Shown: one piece after another, positions 1 to 7,396 of the stretch | Numbering within the stretch: position 1 is the stretch's first letter | How the letters are laid out: each line of letters starts with the position of its first letter | Assembly (NCBI GenBank): GCA_046052065.1 | Contig: JBJOND010000056.1 | Span: 1-19,617, forward strand | DNA: 19,617 bases | Direction of reading: 5' to 3' | Source of the DNA: CAINEC01 sp046052065 | GTDB lineage: Bacteria; Bacteroidota; Bacteroidia; AKYH767-A; OLB10 | Position numbers and translations under genes: made by a program | Notes under the pieces: generated by a model | Databases searched by the model: none | The model's input: the letters and a program-made list of their open reading frames with translations, nothing else | Told to the model about the DNA's origin: nothing

Positions 1-494
1 TTACTGCAGATACAGAATAAAAGTACAAATTATAATAATATTTAACTAAACAATTAACAATGTAAAGTAATATACAATTTTTATAAAATGCAAATTAATT
101 TTTCGATTTGCCAATTTATTTACTTTTTCGAATTAAATTCTTATTTATTCCCCAATTCAATAGGCGTAATTTTTATTGAGCATCAAAAGGCCCTGATTTA
201 AAGGAGCCTTTTCCATAGATTATTCTCTTAGCTATTTATAATAACCCCACTATCAGAAGAAAATTTCAATTAAGGAAAAAACAACAGATATAAGTAACCG
301 TAATGGATGCAATTTAATTTCAAAATACCAGAGCAATCTCACAGAACCTAAACTATATTTTTTTATAATCTATATTCTTATTATTTTGGGGAGTAGGGAT
401 AAATTCTTATATCTAATTTTAGAAATTTTTTTATATTGTAAGTATTAATTTAATAGACATTTTTCAAGTTTGTTAATAAATAATTAATTATTTA
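1..494. other. AT-rich stretch without a recognisable gene
   Basis: No frame on either strand gives a convincing coding region. All frames are broken by stops at short intervals and no family motif was seen. Structure inside it: a 7-bp inverted repeat at 185-212 (listed as a terminator) and a weak 6-bp inverted repeat GCAAAT (90-95) / ATTTGC (106-111). A gene ending just left of the window cannot be excluded, since short open tails exist in the first 45 bases. The right end leads into the palindrome and promoter of the first gene. Confidence 0.6.
185..212. terminator. Candidate bidirectional intrinsic terminator
   Basis: AAAAGGC at 185-191 pairs with GCCTTTT at 206-212 around a 14-nt loop. 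Two further C:G pairs are possible inside if A205 bulges out. The A-run on one side and T-run on the other fit a terminator usable from either direction. It probably closes a transcript from a gene left of the window. The T-tract is short (four), so this is a moderate call. Confidence 0.45.
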
Positions 495-496
495 TT
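475..496. repeat. 22-bp perfect palindrome at the first promoter
   Basis: The half-site AATAAATAATT (475-485) is followed directly by its exact reverse complement (486-496). The symmetry stops at 474/497. It contains only A and T, so chance is a real possibility in DNA this AT-rich. Its right edge overlaps the putative -33 TTTG (495-498) of the promoter for the gene starting at 560, which is where an operator could lie. Confidence 0.5.
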
Positions 497-526
497 TGGC
501 GAAATAATAATTTATGTATTTCTTTG
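495..526 (+). promoter_or_regulatory. Putative Bacteroidota-type promoter for the T9SS gene pair
   Basis: TTTG at 495-498 is followed after 20 nt by TTTCTTTG at 519-526, which matches the TAnnTTTG consensus except for T in place of A at position 2. The spacing suits the primary sigma factor of Bacteroidota. The ATG at 560 lies 34 nt beyond the last G. No similar element was seen in the 38-nt gap before the second gene, so both may be read from here. Confidence 0.5.
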
Positions 527-559
527 ATATTATCTATTGTTTTAATTAAATTATCCGAT

Positions 560-1435
560 ATGAGAAAAAAATTGATTTTTATCGAATTATTTTATTATAA
601 GTATTTATTACTTTTTTTTATTTTTATTTTCAATTTCAGCACATATGGCAAAGCTCAAATTACACTCGAAAATACATATAATTCATTGCAAGACCAAGCT
701 AATAATGTTTTTATTACTAATATAGGTAATAACAATTTCAAATATGTAGTCTGGGATATTTTTGGTAATCGATTTAGTTTATTTAATATAGATCATACAC
801 CATACATGCAAAATATACAAATACCTGCAGGAGATTCTGGGCAATTTTATAGCTTGGGTTATATCACCAATTCGTTGTTTGATTGCGATTCTTCGAATAT
901 AGAATATGCTCTAATTGGTAATTACCCAAATCCAGCAAAACCTTTTTTGATATATCGCACTGATGGAACATTAGTTTTCTCTAGAGATAGTGCAACAACT
1001 GCATTTTGCCTAGGATGTCTAGGCGGAAGCCAGGAGATATTGGGAATTGTTAATACTCCTGAAGGTACAAAATTAAACCTCATTACATACAACTACAATA
1101 ATCATAGTTATGATAATTCTATTTATAGCCTCTGCGGAAAATTGCCTGAAACTACAATTCCATTAGAACTAGGCTCATCTAATGTTTTTGTAAAAGTTTT
1201 TCCTAATCCAGCTTCAAATAACATTCAATTTCAAATTACTTGTCCAAATATTTTTGAAGAATTTGATTTAGTCATTTTTGATTCCCAATCTAAAAGAATT
1301 AATTCATCACCAATAAAAGGTATTTTTAATTCATTAAGTATAAATTGTGAAAATTTTGCAGATGGGACCTATTTTTACTCATTACAAAATAAAGATAAAG
1401 TTTTTCAAACGGGTAAATTTATTAAAACAAAATAG
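560..1435 (+). CDS. Secreted protein with T9SS type A sorting domain, function unknown
   Basis: A 291-residue protein. Residues 1-32 form a signal peptide: basic MRKK, a long aromatic-rich hydrophobic core, and a likely cut after KAQ. Residues about 33-205 match no family I recognise; they contain four cysteines (109, 150, 153, 192), two of them in a CLGC motif. Residues about 210-291 form a T9SS type A sorting domain, beginning with the FPNPAS motif (214-219) and ending in DGTYFYSL and a basic KFIKTK tail. This domain directs export across the outer membrane through T9SS and release or anchoring at the surface. I chose the ATG at 560; the upstream in-frame TTG at 524 lies inside the -7 promoter element. 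The next gene follows after 38 nt, also ends in KTK and is also T9SS cargo, so they may work together. Very AT-rich. No enzymatic role can be assigned. Confidence 0.8.
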   Translation: MRKKLIFIELFYYKYLLLFFIFIFNFSTYGKAQITLENTYNSLQDQANNVFITNIGNNNFKYVVWDIFGNRFSLFNIDHTPYMQNIQIPAGDSGQFYSLGYITNSLFDCDSSNIEYALIGNYPNPAKPFLIYRTDGTLVFSRDSATTAFCLGCLGGSQEILGIVNTPEGTKLNLITYNYNNHSYDNSIYSLCGKLPETTIPLELGSSNVFVKVFPNPASNNIQFQITCPNIFEEFDLVIFDSQSKRINSSPIKGIFNSLSINCENFADGTYFYSLQNKDKVFQTGKFIKTK

Positions 1436-1473
1436 CTATATAAAAACAATATTAACTCATAAATTAAATACAA

Positions 1474-3810
1474 ATGAAAAAATATTTTAAAGTAATTATG
1501 TTTTTGGAATCAATTTTATTGTTTAACTTTAATGCAAATGGTCAAGCAGATGTTTTGGGACATTCAGGTTTATCCACTTTTTATCTAGGTTGGAATTCCG
1601 CACAGTTTTTTGATTTAAATATCAAACACGAGGGTTCACAGAATATTAATTTTTATACTGGAGGAAGCCAACGAATGACAATTTTAGGCAATACTAATCC
1701 TGGATTTGTAGGTATAGGCATTACAAATCCGCTATCAAAACTAGACGTTGATGGAGATATAAATATTTCAGCTAATAGTGCGTTTAAAATTGATGGTAAA
1801 AATGTATTACGTCATGCTAATATTGGTGGCACATTCAATAGTTTATATATTGGAATTGATGCCGGTAACGGTCCAAATAATTGGCCTGCTAATACTTTTA
1901 TTGGTTTCGAAGCAGGAAAAGTCACTAATACCGCTACCGGTTCATTAGGGTTCAATACTTTTGTTGGTTATGCAGCTGGGAAGCACAATTTAGATGGAAA
2001 TGAAAACACCTTTATTGGGGCAAACACTGGCGAATTCAATACATTTGGAGAGTATAATACATTTATAGGAATAAAATCTGGCCAGTTTAATACGGATGGG
2101 AACGATAATACTTTTTTAGGTCATTACGCTGGCCGCTTTAACCAATCAGGTTCAAATAATACTGCTGTTGGTTCAAATGCCTTGTATTTGCAAACTAGCA
2201 GCGGAGGCTCTACGGCTACCTACAATGTAGCAATAGGCGATAAATCACTTTACAATACTGATGGAGGTATTTATAATACTGCACTTGGCTCCAAGTCCGG
2301 CATTAGCAATACAACGGGTTCGTACAATACATTTCTTGGTAATCAAGCTAATAGTTCAAGCGCCAACTTGAATGGGGCAACTGCAATTGGATTTGGGTCA
2401 TTAGTCACAACTGATAACAATATGATTCTAGGAAACAACGATGTAAACGTTGGTATTGGTCTTTCAGGTGTGGTTGGTGGTGCACAAGCAAAACTACATG
2501 TTCAAAGAGATCTTCAGTTAAGAGTAGTAAATCCAACTGGTGTGAAAATACAAAATGATGATGTTGATGTAAACGGCAATTATATTGGATCAAGTTATGG
2601 CCTAACTTCAACAACTTTGGGCAGTAATTCTGAAAATTTTGCAGGAAGTTTTAAATCATCTAATGCATTAGTGAATTATGCGGGCATATTTGATGCAACT
2701 GAACCATATAACAACGTAGCTAATATTGATAACATTGGAATAAAATCAGATGCGCAGAATGCAAATTCAAATATTGGAGGGCTTTTTAATGCTGCTAATG
2801 GACAAATAAATTATGGAGTATTATCTCAAGCAACTGCTAATAGAGGAACCACCAATAATTACGGAGTAGCCGGAATAGCTTACAATAATGACAATACACT
2901 ATTTAATGTTGGAGTTTATGGATATGCGGCGGGTTTACCATTCCCAAGTCCACAACCATCATTAGGTACTGGTAGTTACGCAGGTTATTTTTCAGGCGAT
3001 GTTGCAGTTACGGGAAATTTATGGTTCCCATCTGACTCAACAAATAAAATCAACATTAAACCAATAGTAGACGCTGATTTAATATTAAGTCAATTAAATT
3101 CTTACACTTATAATTTTGATACTTCAAAACTACAAAATGTTGCAAACGTACCGCAATCATTGCAATTTGGTTTAATATCTCAAGAAGTTGAAGCTGTAGC
3201 GCCAAATCTTATAACTAATACGATGTTCCCTCCAATAATTGATTCATTGGGCAATGTTATATCTCAAGGTCAAAAAGTAAAAATGATGAATTATGTAAAC
3301 ATAATACCATTATTGGTTTCAGGGTACAATAAACAAAAGGCTATTAACGATACTCTTAAAAGTCGCTTAGATTCTCTTATTCAAATTGTAAATCAATGTT
3401 GTGCAGCTAATGTTATTAATGGCCAAAGACAATCATCATATGATATTTACGATAATGGTCAAGTGATTAATCCAAAAAATTCAAATCAACAAATTAAACA
3501 GCAACTTACAGTTGATTTATCAGATGTTCATGCAATTCTATTAGATCAGAATTCCCCGAACCCTTTTGCTGAGAAAACAAGAATATCTTGGAATATTCCA
3601 GAAGAGAGCGTTTCAAAAGATTCTCAACTAGATGCGAAGCTGTTTTTTTATAATCGTAATGGAAGTGTAATCAACTCTGTAAAAATCGAACAAACAGGAT
3701 ATGGAGAATTAACAGTTTATGCCAACAATCTAAGTAATGGGACCTATACATACACACTAATTGTTGATGGAAAAGTAATTGATTCAAAAATTATGGTTAA
3801 AACAAAATAA
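1474..3810 (+). CDS. Fibre-like surface protein: 17-aa repeats, S74 chaperone domain, T9SS signal
   Basis: A 778-residue protein. Residues 1-23 are a signal peptide (cut near ANG/QA). Residues about 75-95 hold the VGIGxTNPxxKLDVDGDI motif common to Bacteroidota tail-fibre-like proteins. Residues about 140-300 are NTFIG/NTAVG-type repeats, mostly 17 residues apart, resembling the beta-roll heads of trimeric autotransporter adhesins. Residues about 340-515 carry a second, looser repeat (YAGIF, NIGGLF, NYGVLS, YAGYFSG). Residues about 520-643 resemble the S74 chaperone of endosialidase: S520-D521 with K525, FGLISQEVEAVAP, MNYVNIIPLL, then a short coiled coil ending in CC (642-643). In phage fibres this domain drives trimerisation and then cuts itself off before the Ser. 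Residues about 690-778 are a T9SS sorting domain starting at QNSPNPF. Likely a trimeric surface fibre or adhesin; the ligand is unknown. A passive structural role is equally possible. Confidence 0.85.
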   Translation: MKKYFKVIMFLESILLFNFNANGQADVLGHSGLSTFYLGWNSAQFFDLNIKHEGSQNINFYTGGSQRMTILGNTNPGFVGIGITNPLSKLDVDGDINISANSAFKIDGKNVLRHANIGGTFNSLYIGIDAGNGPNNWPANTFIGFEAGKVTNTATGSLGFNTFVGYAAGKHNLDGNENTFIGANTGEFNTFGEYNTFIGIKSGQFNTDGNDNTFLGHYAGRFNQSGSNNTAVGSNALYLQTSSGGSTATYNVAIGDKSLYNTDGGIYNTALGSKSGISNTTGSYNTFLGNQANSSSANLNGATAIGFGSLVTTDNNMILGNNDVNVGIGLSGVVGGAQAKLHVQRDLQLRVVNPTGVKIQNDDVDVNGNYIGSSYGLTSTTLGSNSENFAGSFKSSNALVNYAGIFDATEPYNNVANIDNIGIKSDAQNANSNIGGLFNAANGQINYGVLSQATANRGTTNNYGVAGIAYNNDNTLFNVGVYGYAAGLPFPSPQPSLGTGSYAGYFSGDVAVTGNLWFPSDSTNKINIKPIVDADLILSQLNSYTYNFDTSKLQNVANVPQSLQFGLISQEVEAVAPNLITNTMFPPIIDSLGNVISQGQKVKMMNYVNIIPLLVSGYNKQKAINDTLKSRLDSLIQIVNQCCAANVINGQRQSSYDIYDNGQVINPKNSNQQIKQQLTVDLSDVHAILLDQNSPNPFAEKTRISWNIPEESVSKDSQLDAKLFFYNRNGSVINSVKIEQTGYGELTVYANNLSNGTYTYTLIVDGKVIDSKIMVKTK
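1954..2376 (+). repeat. Coding tandem repeat, 51-nt period (17 residues)
   Basis: Within the fibre-like gene, the Asn of the NT(F/A)(I/V/L)G motif falls at residues 161, 178, 195, 212 and 229, exactly 17 apart. After a longer unit with N251 (NVAIG), it recurs at 268 and 285, again 17 apart. An earlier copy sits at N140, 21 residues before. The repeats are conserved as protein more than as DNA, so they look like an old structural repeat rather than recent slippage. Confidence 0.85.
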
Positions 3811-4208
3811 AAATTTGAATTCTTTAAAATAAATAATTAATTCTAGTAATCCCCATTAACTTAAATTCTTTCTTTGTGTTTTAGTTATATGAAACAATAT
3901 ATCGAAACACTACAGAATAAAGTTGCGCCTCACCGAGATTTTTAATAAATCACCCAAACTATCACATATACTTGCGCAAGTGCCACGTGCTCTTAAAATA
4001 CTTGCACCAGGTACTGGATTTGCTAAGTTTTTAAAGTTAATTCCAGCACTATCCCCAAAAGTCCAATAGCGGTCAGTAAATTGAGCATTGCTAGTAAAAG
4101 TAGCAATACCCAATAGTAACAAAATCTAAAACTTCTTTTTGTCCATGCAATAAAGGTAAAACAATTTTAAAAACATTAGAATATACTTTCTCAGATGTAA
4201 TTAACGGC
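3811..4208. other. Intergenic stretch with gene debris
   Basis: Besides the minus-strand remnant, this stretch holds an 18-codon plus-strand frame, MKQYIETLQNKVAPHRDF (ATG at 3888, stop 3942-3944), that ends exactly where similarity of the remnant ends. It could be the start of a second truncated gene joined at a deletion point near 3943, but it is too short to identify. The 15-mer AATAAATAATTAATT at 3828-3842 also occurs at 475-489. No clear terminator was found after the fibre-like gene. Confidence 0.35.
3943..4146 (-). pseudogene. Truncated 5' end of a secreted-protein gene with a stop in its signal peptide
   Basis: Read on the minus strand from the ATG at 4146: MDKKKF, then an in-frame TAG (4128-4126), then ILLLLGIATFTSNAQ, the rest of a normal signal peptide. 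Next comes RYWTFGDSAGINF, then ANPVPG and ASICDSLGDLL. This is the N-terminal pattern of large Bacteroidota surface proteins (typically WxFG..AGIDF...GNLLFY), often T9SS cargo with gliding-motility or PKD domains. Similarity stops after GDLL near 3943; the following residues (KISVRRNFIL, stop at 3910) look unrelated, so the rest of the gene has been lost. The stop codon and the truncation are both seen directly; the family assignment is from memory of the motif. A TTG restart at 4122 would still give only about 70 residues. Confidence 0.7.
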
Positions 4209-4216
4209 TAACTTTG
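4187..4216 (+). promoter_or_regulatory. Putative promoter of psuK-psuG
   Basis: TAACTTTG at 4209-4216 matches TAnnTTTG in full. TTTC at 4187-4190, 18 nt upstream, is a one-mismatch -33 element. The psuK ATG at 4238 begins 22 nt past the last G, giving a short leader. The element overlaps the upstream in-frame TTG at 4214, which argues against that TTG as the start. Confidence 0.55.
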
Positions 4217-4237
4217 GACGCTTATTCCGCACAAATC

Positions 4238-5167
4238 ATGAATAAGCCTATTGTATGTATTGGAGGTTCTCTTGTTGATGAAACCTTTTACTGTTTACAA
4301 CCTCCAATTAAAGGAACTAGTAATCCTGCACAGCTTGAACTAAGTGCTGGTGGTGTTGTAAGAAATATCGCTCACCATCTTGCCTTACTGCATCACAATG
4401 TTCAATTGATAACAATTCTTGGTAATGATAAAGAAGGCGACTGGCTTAACGAGCAATGTTCGCAAGCGGGTATTGACATGCAACATACGTTTCGTATTGA
4501 TGGCGTGACTGGAAGATTTACAGCAGTGCTGGGCACAGACGGAGAACTATTTGTAGGAACTGTTGTAAACGATTTAGAGCCACTTTTAAATTCAACATTA
4601 CTAGAAACAAAAATAGATGTCTTAAAAAACGCAGGTCTTATTATTACTGACACTAATATGAATCCTGAATGTATTCAATGGTTAATTCAGTTTTGTTCTG
4701 ATAATGTGATTCCATGTATCATAGAGCCAGTATCCATTCCTAAAGCAAAAAAATTAGGTGCAATGGATTTATCAAACTTGTTTTTAGTAACACCTAATGA
4801 AGTTGAGTTATCTTCGATACAACGTGTTCCATCAGAACCAGGTTTAAAGGGAATGATAAACGCATTATTAGCAAGAGGTGTTCAACATGTATGGTTACGC
4901 CAAGGAGAAAATGGTTCAACTATCTATGATAAGAACAGTCATTTTTCTTTACATGCTCCTGCTGTAAATGTAATAGATACAACAGGTGCTGGTGATGCTG
5001 CATTGGCAGGATGGGTGCATGGATTTGTACATGAAAAATCGACAGAAGATAAAATCAGATACGGACATACATTAGCGGCATTAGTACTACAACAAAAAGG
5101 AACTATTGTAAAAGGTCTTACTGCCATCAAATTAGAAGAAGAAGTCAATCGTTTATTTCCAAACTAA
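4238..5167 (+). CDS. psuK: Pseudouridine kinase (PfkB/ribokinase family)
   Basis: A 309-residue cytoplasmic kinase that phosphorylates pseudouridine to pseudouridine 5'-phosphate using ATP. PfkB-family marks: CIGGSLVDE at the N-terminus (7-15), the AGGVVRNIAHHLALL sugar-binding stretch (37-51), GNDKEGDWL (62-70), TPNEVEL (185-191) and the DTTGAGDAALAGW nucleotide/anion-hole motif (247-259) with catalytic base D253. The length is normal for the family. Pseudouridine specificity is inferred mainly from the next gene, psuG, which starts one base after this stop codon, the arrangement expected of a coupled pair. I placed the start at ATG 4238 because the longer frame begins at a TTG inside the promoter's -7 element. 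No psuT-like transporter is adjacent, unlike in the E. coli cluster, so pseudouridine entry must use another system or the substrate may come from RNA turnover. Confidence 0.88.
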   Translation: MNKPIVCIGGSLVDETFYCLQPPIKGTSNPAQLELSAGGVVRNIAHHLALLHHNVQLITILGNDKEGDWLNEQCSQAGIDMQHTFRIDGVTGRFTAVLGTDGELFVGTVVNDLEPLLNSTLLETKIDVLKNAGLIITDTNMNPECIQWLIQFCSDNVIPCIIEPVSIPKAKKLGAMDLSNLFLVTPNEVELSSIQRVPSEPGLKGMINALLARGVQHVWLRQGENGSTIYDKNSHFSLHAPAVNVIDTTGAGDAALAGWVHGFVHEKSTEDKIRYGHTLAALVLQQKGTIVKGLTAIKLEEEVNRLFPN

Positions 5168-5168
5168 C

Positions 5169-6083
5169 ATGAATAACTACTTAAATATTCATCCTGAAGT
5201 TGCTGCTGCATTAAAAAACAATCAGCCTGTTGTTGCATTGGAGTCAACGATAATCTCTCACGGGATGCCCTATCCGCAAAACGTTACTACAGCTCGAGCG
5301 GTTGAAAATATTATTCGTGAGCAGGGCGCTATTCCAGCAACTATAGCCATATTAAACAGACAATGTTGTGTTGGATTAAACGAAGAACAACTTGAATATT
5401 TAGGTCAAGCGAAAGACGTATGCAAAGTGAGTCTGCGTGACATTCCATATGTTATAGCAAATAAATTAGCAGGTGCTACAACAGTTGCTGCTACTATGCG
5501 TATTGCTGCAATGGCAGGAATAAAAGTATTTGTTACTGGTGGAATTGGTGGCGTGCATCGCGAAGCTCAACAAACGATGGATATCTCCGCTGACTTAACC
5601 GAAATGAGTAATACGAATGTTGCTATTGTATCTGCCGGTGTAAAATCTATTTTGGATATAGGATTGACTTTAGAATATTTAGAGACATTAGGAATTCCGG
5701 TAATTACTTATTCTCAAAAAGAGTTTCCAAGTTTTTACTCTAGAGAAAGCGGATATACCTCACCGTTATCATCTGATTCCGAAGAAGAAATTGCTGGCAT
5801 TTTAAAAGCTAAATGGGATTTGAATATTAATGGATCAGCATTAATTGCGAATCCGGTTCCAAAAGAAATGGAAATTCCTTTTTCAGAAATTGAAAAGACA
5901 ATTCTGCAAGCACTAGACGAAGCGAAGTCGGCGGGCATTAGTGGTAAAGAAACTACCCCCTTTTTATTGAAGCGCATTGCGGAGATTACTGGAGGCAATA
6001 GTTTAGCGACAAACATCGCATTAATTAAAAATAATGCACTTTTAGGGGCGAAAGTGGCTATTTGCTTGGCGAAAATCAGTTAA
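5169..6083 (+). CDS. psuG: Pseudouridine-5'-phosphate glycosidase
   Basis: A 304-residue cytoplasmic enzyme that breaks the C-C glycosidic bond of pseudouridine 5'-phosphate, giving uracil and ribose 5-phosphate. The family is highly conserved and the match is clear along the whole length: VALESTIISHGMPYPQN (22-38), GGIGGVHR (124-131), SADLTE (140-145), AGVKSILDIG (156-165), TPFLLKRIAEITGG (263-276) and the Asn region SLATNIALIKNNA (278-290). By alignment from memory to the E. coli enzyme, K159 is the Schiff-base lysine; E25, K86, D142 and N282 are the other active-site residues. All are present, so the enzyme should be active. It is co-transcribed with psuK (1-nt gap). Together the two genes let the cell salvage uracil and a pentose phosphate from modified RNA breakdown. 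Confidence 0.95.
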   Translation: MNNYLNIHPEVAAALKNNQPVVALESTIISHGMPYPQNVTTARAVENIIREQGAIPATIAILNRQCCVGLNEEQLEYLGQAKDVCKVSLRDIPYVIANKLAGATTVAATMRIAAMAGIKVFVTGGIGGVHREAQQTMDISADLTEMSNTNVAIVSAGVKSILDIGLTLEYLETLGIPVITYSQKEFPSFYSRESGYTSPLSSDSEEEIAGILKAKWDLNINGSALIANPVPKEMEIPFSEIEKTILQALDEAKSAGISGKETTPFLLKRIAEITGGNSLATNIALIKNNALLGAKVAICLAKIS

Positions 6084-6121
6084 TCGAAAAGATTTTTCTT
6101 TACTTGCATTGGTTCAGGTTG

Positions 6122-6129
6122 TAACTTTG
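6122..6129 (+). promoter_or_regulatory. Putative -7 element for the SHOCT-domain gene
   Basis: TAACTTTG, identical to the -7 element before psuK and a full match to TAnnTTTG. The ATG at 6153 begins 24 nt past its last G, nearly the same distance as at psuK. No good -33 TTTG lies at the usual spacing (TTG at 6104-6106 is only 15 nt away), so promoter strength is uncertain. Confidence 0.45.
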
Positions 6130-6152
6130 TGCTCGTTAAGCAAACCCTATTC

Positions 6153-6725
6153 ATGTCATTTAAGAAATCGAGCTGGTTATTCGTTTTAGTTGTTATTTTC
6201 TTAACAGCTGGTGTTTCTTTTGGTGATTCTACGAATTATAAATCTTATCGTAATAGCACATCTCGATCTCAGTTCATAAACTCCTATCAGAAATCTTTTG
6301 AAGAAAAGTTAGACAGTTTAGAGGAACGCACTGAAGAGCTAGAAGATCAAAAATCAATTTTGTTGATTGAGATGGGAAACAGAAAGCATAAAATTGAAAA
6401 ACTACGATCTGATTCAGCCAATCATATTGTGCAATTAAATTTAGAAAACTCGCGCAGTGAATCGTTATCGGAATCAATGCAATATTTATTCATTATCATT
6501 CTGTTCTTTGTGCTTTTTGTCTTGATTCAATTCGGAATAATCTTTTATGCTATCAAACGCATTACTTCACAACCAGTGAGTCAAAGTAATAACAATAGTA
6601 ACGTTATCGGACAAGTACATTCTAATCCTCAGTTAGAGAGTCTTGAGATGCTTAAAAACAAAGGATTTATTTCCGAAGAAGAATATTTTCGCCAACGACA
6701 ATCGTTGATGGCCCGTCAAGCATAA
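6153..6725 (+). CDS. Membrane protein with coiled coil and C-terminal SHOCT domain
   Basis: A 190-residue protein. Residues 1-24 are a signal peptide (likely cut after SFG). Residues about 45-88 are a charged coiled coil (EEKLDSLEERTEELEDQ and onward). Residues about 110-136 form one strong transmembrane helix, followed by a polar Asn/Ser linker (142-155). Residues 160-188 are a SHOCT domain (LESLEMLKNKGFISEEEYFRQRQSLM), a short helical module found at the ends of many bacterial membrane proteins and thought to mediate oligomerisation. The predicted topology puts the coiled coil in the periplasm and SHOCT in the cytoplasm. The function is unknown. I chose ATG 6153; the longer frame from GTG 6129 overlaps the -7 element. 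It has its own putative promoter after psuG and converges on cutC, with only one base between the two stop codons. Confidence 0.75.
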   Translation: MSFKKSSWLFVLVVIFLTAGVSFGDSTNYKSYRNSTSRSQFINSYQKSFEEKLDSLEERTEELEDQKSILLIEMGNRKHKIEKLRSDSANHIVQLNLENSRSESLSESMQYLFIIILFFVLFVLIQFGIIFYAIKRITSQPVSQSNNNSNVIGQVHSNPQLESLEMLKNKGFISEEEYFRQRQSLMARQA

Positions 6726-6726
6726 T

Positions 6727-7395
6727 CTAAAAAAGCCTTTTCATTATTTTCATTACCTCTTCTTTATCTGCAATAAAATCAGGGTGATTAATAATTGCTG
6801 CACTATGTATTTCTGAGATATGCGAATCGTGCAATAGATCTTCTACATTATTACTTCGAACTCCACCACCGGCAATAAAATTCAATTGTGTTCCATATTG
6901 ATGAACCATTGAATTAATAACATCTTTGCCATCTAAAGCACTTTTCATTTTACCAGTAGTTAATACACTGGTAACTCCACAATGAATTAAGTCTTGAATC
7001 CCTTTTTCATAATCATTGACCTCATCAATTGCACGATGAAAAGTAACAGGCTTCTTATTAGCCACATTCACAAGTTGTTCTAACTGCAATGTATTTACGT
7101 TATTATCAGAAGTCAAACAACCAAACACAAACCCGTCAGCACCCAACTCATCAAACGTTTTTATTTCTTCCAACATTTGATTCAATATTTTATCATCGTA
7201 AACAAAAGCACCTGCTTGCGGACGGATCATGACCATAATAGGTCCTGTAAAAATCTTTCTTGCTGAAATAAAATTATCCATTGATGGTGTAATACCACCA
7301 ACTTGATAATTATCGCATAACTCTATGCGTGAAACATTACAAGCCTGAGCAATTGCAACTGAATCTGGATGAAAAACGGCTAATTCAAAAATCAT
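6727..7395 (-). CDS. cutC: CutC family TIM-barrel protein, last gene of the N-glycan operon
   Basis: A 222-residue cytoplasmic protein of the CutC family (PF03932). Conserved stretches are all present: RIELCDNYQVGGITPS (23-38), VMIRPQAGAFVY (55-66), GADGFVFGCLT (85-95), VTFHRAIDEVND (117-128), VLTTGKMKSALDG (144-156), AGGGVRSNNV (175-184) and EIHSAA (195-200). The polar residues E25, C27, R58, H120, R121, D124 and H197 fall at strand ends and could line a barrel pocket. The family was named for a copper-sensitive E. coli mutant, but that phenotype has since been attributed to the MicL small RNA encoded within cutC, so the protein's true role is open. Here it starts one base after the glycosylasparaginase stop and carries no export signal. 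I infer a step in intracellular use of glycan products; copper handling cannot be ruled out. Confidence 0.9.
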   Translation of the reverse strand: MIFELAVFHPDSVAIAQACNVSRIELCDNYQVGGITPSMDNFISARKIFTGPIMVMIRPQAGAFVYDDKILNQMLEEIKTFDELGADGFVFGCLTSDNNVNTLQLEQLVNVANKKPVTFHRAIDEVNDYEKGIQDLIHCGVTSVLTTGKMKSALDGKDVINSMVHQYGTQLNFIAGGGVRSNNVEDLLHDSHISEIHSAAIINHPDFIADKEEVMKIMKRLF

Positions 7396-7396
7396 T

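Noticed and set aside
240..360. Short minus-strand open stretch in the left intergenic region
   Set aside because: About 30 codons only, with neighbouring stops, no start context and no recognisable motif.
1954..2376. Regular repeat that might be taken for a CRISPR array or satellite
   Set aside because: The period is 51 nt, in frame with a long open gene, and the units are conserved as protein motifs with much third-base variation. There are no identical repeats with unique spacers.
2405..2614. Open frame on the minus strand inside the fibre-like gene
   Set aside because: It lies entirely within a well-supported gene, its protein is His/Leu-rich and low in complexity, and it has no recognisable motif.
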